Assembly (NCBI GenBank): GCA_035935115.1
Contig: DASYXK010000002.1
Span: 97,381-161,380 of the forward strand
Direction: 5' to 3'
Length of the DNA: 64,000 nucleotides
Origin: TA-20 sp035935115
GTDB taxonomy: Archaea > Thermoproteota > Nitrososphaeria > Nitrososphaerales > Nitrosopumilaceae
Part shown: positions 61,367 to 64,000 of the stretch, in pieces
Position numbering within the stretch: the first letter of the stretch is position 1
Layout: every line of letters starts with the position of its first letter
Notes under the pieces: model-generated
Seen by the model: only the letters and a program-made list of their open reading frames with translations
Told to the model about the DNA's origin: nothing
The model's database searches: none
Program-made: the position numbers and the translations under genes

Positions 61367-61675
61367 TTATTTCTGAGATTGTAGTCTCTTTAATGCCACA
61401 CTAAAGTCATTCATGGGTACAATTTTCACTGTACTTATGGATGAAATCCCTACAGTGATACAAAGCTGTTCTATGTCATGTGCGCTTTTGGCATCCAAGA
61501 TTATAATCCATTCATGTTCAAGCACAGACATGTAAAAGCCAATGATTTTGGTTATGTTGAATTTCTTTCCATTTGCTTTTAGTTTGTTTTGAATTTCTAG
61601 GAAAATTCTCCTGCTTTTTTGATTGTTTAGGGGACATGATTCGGGACTGTGTACTGCAAAGACACCAAATAGCAT
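61367..61675 (-). CDS. Hypothetical ferredoxin-fold protein, 102 aa
   Basis: ATG 61675 (an upstream in-frame ATG at 61720 would add a hydrophobic stretch of 15 residues). It begins LFGVFAVHSPESCPLNNQKSR, then has alternating strands and helices (IIGFYMSVLEHEWIIILDA...DIEQLCITVGI) like small ferredoxin-fold dimeric proteins. The heme-binding Cld protein at 62150 has the same general fold, but no direct likeness is claimed. Confidence 0.65.
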   Translation of the reverse strand: MLFGVFAVHSPESCPLNNQKSRRIFLEIQNKLKANGKKFNITKIIGFYMSVLEHEWIIILDAKSAHDIEQLCITVGISSISTVKIVPMNDFSVALKRLQSQK

Positions 61676-61790
61676 TATTTTCGTAATAAATACCAGTTTA
61701 ATTAAACTTTCAATTTGCATGGTTTTGTAATATCAGAAAAAGACATACTAGTATTAATTGATAGATTAAAAACAAAAGATTACAAGGAAA

Positions 61791-62057
61791 ATGAATCTAG
61801 GAAGACTGGCCGGAATTGTAATTTTTGTATTGCTATTTAGCATTGCAAGTCATTCATTAACAAATCCTGCCTTTGCAATTAATACGTCTCACGAGAAACC
61901 AATGAAGCAAGGTGATTTTTTTTATAAAACTAATACGAGCGTTCCAAAAGACCCATCCATAGTAAAAAAGACAAATGAAGCCAAAGCGAAAGCAGAAGCA
62001 AAGATAAAGCAAATTAAAGAGATGACAAAGAATAAACTTAAAGGGTATTCAAAGTAG
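61791..62057 (+). CDS. Small secreted protein, 88 aa
   Basis: A signal peptide or anchor (about residues 7-29; IVIFVLLFSIASHSLTNPAFA, probable cut after AFA) precedes a polar, Lys-rich mature peptide with a short C-terminal helix (EAKAKAEAKIKQIKEM). Not recognised. It has its own gap on both sides. Confidence 0.65.
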   Translation: MNLGRLAGIVIFVLLFSIASHSLTNPAFAINTSHEKPMKQGDFFYKTNTSVPKDPSIVKKTNEAKAKAEAKIKQIKEMTKNKLKGYSK

Positions 62058-62149
62058 TTTGACTTTATCTTTATTTTCTATTCTTTTCTAGACAGCACCA
62101 AATGCCCTTATTGTATATTATTAAATAAGGTTGTAATGGATAACCATTA

Positions 62150-62821
62150 TTGGAAGAAGAAAAGCGGCGTTTTTTCAATTTTTCATTTTTTAAAGTGGAT
62201 CCAAAATGGAGATGGATGACAGACATGGCAAAGGAAGAATCTGCAAAGGAGGTAGAAAACATAATCAATCACTCTGGTATCCAATTCCGATCTTACTCGA
62301 CTTTGGGTCTAAGAGATGATGCAGAATTTTTGTTCTGGTTTGCTTCTGAATCTGTAGAACAAATCCAAGACGTTGTCTCAAAATTATATCTAACTGTATT
62401 TGGGAAATACATCAACCCAACACATGTGTATCTTTCAAGTACTAGGCCGTCTCTTTATGCAAAGACATCAGGTACACGAGGCTGGCTTGGTGGTGAAGAA
62501 CAAAAAAAGTATGTAATAGTATACCCATTTGTTAAAACACGGGAATGGTATCTCTTACCTCTTGAAAAAAGAAAGGATCTGATGGCCGAACACATCCAAG
62601 TCGGGCAAAAGTATCCCCAAGTCACTCTAAACACTACATACTCTTTTGGAATTCACGATGAAGATTTTATGCTAGCTTTTGAAACTGATGACTTGCATGC
62701 ATTTCAGGATCTAATAATGGACCTAAGAGAAACACGAGTTAGTGCATACATCAAAGTTGATACGCCTATGATTGTTTGTGTAAAAAAAGATGTAATTCCG
62801 CTGATAAAGAGTCTTGGATGA
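62150..62821 (+). CDS. Chlorite dismutase/HemQ-family protein
   Basis: A 223-aa heme-family protein with the C-terminal half RKDLMAEHIQVGQKYPQV (heme-ligand His near residue 160) and FMLAFETDDLHAFQDLIMDLRETRVS, typical of the Cld/HemQ/DyP-like group. In many organisms this family decarboxylates coproheme in heme synthesis; others detoxify chlorite. The latter is unlikely here. It starts with TTG 62150 and overlaps the DUF1802-like gene by 1-4 bp. Confidence 0.85.
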   Translation: MEEEKRRFFNFSFFKVDPKWRWMTDMAKEESAKEVENIINHSGIQFRSYSTLGLRDDAEFLFWFASESVEQIQDVVSKLYLTVFGKYINPTHVYLSSTRPSLYAKTSGTRGWLGGEEQKKYVIVYPFVKTREWYLLPLEKRKDLMAEHIQVGQKYPQVTLNTTYSFGIHDEDFMLAFETDDLHAFQDLIMDLRETRVSAYIKVDTPMIVCVKKDVIPLIKSLG

Positions 62822-63366
62822 TGAAGGCACTAAAAGAATGGGCAACTGTTGTCAAAGCTTTAGAAAATGGCAACCAAATAATTCTTCTACGAAAAGGCGG
62901 TATACTTGAGACTGCTTCCAGTTTTAATGTAGAATCAAAAAAATTTCTTCTCTTTCCTACATATGAACATCAAGATAACGCCTCACTCAAATCACAATAT
63001 TATGGGTATCTGTCAGATGCAAGAGAAAACAAACCAAAAGAGGGAACCAACCAAATCACATCTTTTGCCGAAGTTGTAGAAGAGAAAGACTTGGGTTCAA
63101 TGGAAAAAATTGAAGAACTGTCCTCATTTCATATATTGAGTGATTCCTATGTTGTTGAAAGGATGAATTGGATGCCAGAAAAACCCATGAAAGTTATGTT
63201 TCTTAAAGTATCCAAAATAAATCCAATTGAGGTACCTATTCTTCCAGATTATCACGGTTGCAAATCTTGGATAGAATTAAATGTAAATACGGAACCTGGA
63301 TCAGCTGTTTTAAATGAAGCAGAGCTTCAACAAAAATTATCAGAGTTTAGGAGTATAGTGAATTGA
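62821..63366 (+). CDS. DUF1802-family protein
   Basis: A 181-aa protein with KALKEWATVVKALENGNQIILLRKGGI at the N terminus and FLLFPTYEHQ; this is the pattern of DUF1802 proteins of unknown role. ATG 62818 or 62821 both overlap the preceding stop. Transcribed with the Cld-like gene, and probably with the next gene. Confidence 0.8.
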   Translation: MKALKEWATVVKALENGNQIILLRKGGILETASSFNVESKKFLLFPTYEHQDNASLKSQYYGYLSDARENKPKEGTNQITSFAEVVEEKDLGSMEKIEELSSFHILSDSYVVERMNWMPEKPMKVMFLKVSKINPIEVPILPDYHGCKSWIELNVNTEPGSAVLNEAELQQKLSEFRSIVN

Positions 63367-64000
63367 AATATAGAAAACTAGGAAAGAGTGGAATTTCAGT
63401 ATCTGAAATTGGATTTGGCGCATGGACACTTGGACTAGATTGGTGGGGCAAAAAAATTGAAGACGATGAAGCCAAGAGGATGCTCAAGCGTGCATTTGAT
63501 CTAGGAATTAATTATTTTGAGACAGGAGATATCTATGGAAGAGGAAAAAGTGAGAAGCTAATAGGTGAGGTCTTCTCTGGAATGAGAGACCAAGTTGTGT
63601 TATCTACAAAATATGGCTATGACATTTATTCAAACGAGCAAATAGGCCACAAGGAACTTCCACAAAAGTTCACAACTGAATTTACGGATTTTGCACTAAA
63701 ACAAAGTCTTGAACGATTACAAACAGATTACGTTGATGTATACGGATTGCACAATCCAAAAATACATACCATACGGGATAAGAAAATTTTTGAATTCCTT
63801 GACGAAAAGACAAAGCAAGGAATAATCAAAAGTTACCAAATAGCTCTTGGTCCTGCCATCGGATGGACCCAAGAGGGGCTTGAATCAATGAAGGTGACAA
63901 ACACTGCAGCAGTCCAGACTGTCTATAACATTCTTGAGCAAAATCCTGGAAATACACTAATTGACGAAGCAGAAAAGAACAACGTTGGAATCTTGGTCCG
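63363..64000 (+). CDS. Aldo/keto reductase (partial, runs off window)
   Basis: TTG-started frame (4-bp overlap with the preceding stop) open to the window edge, 212 codons seen. KYRKLGKSGISVSEIGFGAWTLG is the usual N terminus. The catalytic tetrad is visible: Asp and Tyr in FETGDIYGRGKSE, Lys in STKYGY and His in VDVYGLHNP. It probably reduces an aldehyde or ketone with NADPH. Its substrate cannot be stated. Confidence 0.88.
   Translation, partial: MKYRKLGKSGISVSEIGFGAWTLGLDWWGKKIEDDEAKRMLKRAFDLGINYFETGDIYGRGKSEKLIGEVFSGMRDQVVLSTKYGYDIYSNEQIGHKELPQKFTTEFTDFALKQSLERLQTDYVDVYGLHNPKIHTIRDKKIFEFLDEKTKQGIIKSYQIALGPAIGWTQEGLESMKVTNTAAVQTVYNILEQNPGNTLIDEAEKNNVGILV

Noticed and set aside
1..64000. 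CRISPR arrays, rRNA genes, phage or integrase genes
   Set aside because: No regularly spaced repeats, no rRNA sequence and no integrase or phage structural motif were seen in the window.

Overview
The window comes from a low-G+C ammonia-oxidising-type archaeon of the phylum Nitrososphaerota (Thaumarchaeota), most likely a Nitrosopumilales-like lineage. The evidence is archaeal information-processing genes (RNA polymerase subunit D with ribosomal proteins L18e, L13 and S9; exosome Rrp4-Rrp41-Rrp42; L37Ae; KEOPS subunit Pcc1; prefoldin beta; SBDS; Nob1; L10e; tRNA-splicing endonuclease), F420 biosynthesis (CofE), an archaeal SUF operon, frequent TTG/GTG starts, TATA boxes about 25 bp upstream of start codons, and many small Cys-rich proteins of the kind seen in this phylum. 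No ammonia monooxygenase or rRNA genes are present, so the genus cannot be fixed from the sequence alone.

Layout. 0-3.3 kb: Zn-ribbon microprotein and a gamma-alpha fused 2-oxoacid:ferredoxin oxidoreductase with its beta subunit. 3.3-6.3 kb: lineage-specific hypotheticals, CofE and a three-repeat zinc-ribbon protein. 6.4-10.7 kb: two separate aconitase-superfamily large/small subunit pairs, the second a bacterial-type LeuCD. 10.7-17.9 kb: divergent translation/transcription operon (rpoD-L18e-L13-S9-nucleotidyltransferase leftwards; SBDS-exosome-L37Ae-Pcc1-prefoldin-XPF nuclease rightwards). 18-22.3 kb: an interrupted rhodanese, Nob1, NAD kinase, an intact rhodanese and a ferredoxin-type protein. 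22.3-30.5 kb: membrane glycosyltransferase, a large coiled-coil protein, a C2H2-like microprotein with a palindromic operator, MsrB, HtpX, and a wHTH/P-loop-ATPase locus. 30.5-45.8 kb: two tRNAs (Gly-GCC, Glu-CTC), L10e, a membrane Lon-type peptidase, EndA, a cluster of Cys-rich microproteins including a metallothionein-like one, surface proteins (one with a PEFP C-terminal anchor), an ABC exporter and a giant NHL/HYR/RTX-like secreted protein. 45.9-49.7 kb: hemL-hemC-SUMT-hemD. 49.8-55.0 kb: sufB-sufD-Rieske-sufS-sufU. 55-64 kb: phosphoglycerate kinase, a PAP2-like protein lacking the usual nucleophile, a histone-H1-like Lys/Arg-rich tail protein, a PAC2 chaperone, an OB-fold protein, a transposase remnant, a chlorite-dismutase/HemQ-family protein, a DUF1802-like protein and a truncated aldo/keto reductase.

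The genes make metabolic sense together. Tetrapyrrole synthesis (hemL, hemC, SUMT, hemD) lies directly upstream of Fe-S cluster assembly (suf), and a heme-binding Cld/HemQ-like protein lies at the right end. F420 synthesis (CofE) is matched by a deazaflavin-dependent-reductase-like protein. The best candidates for undescribed biology are the cluster of Zn/Cys microproteins (especially 36262-36405 and the C2H2-like gene with a palindrome in its promoter), the 27.9-30.5 kb ATPase locus, and the repeat-evolving surface protein at 42.6-45.8 kb.
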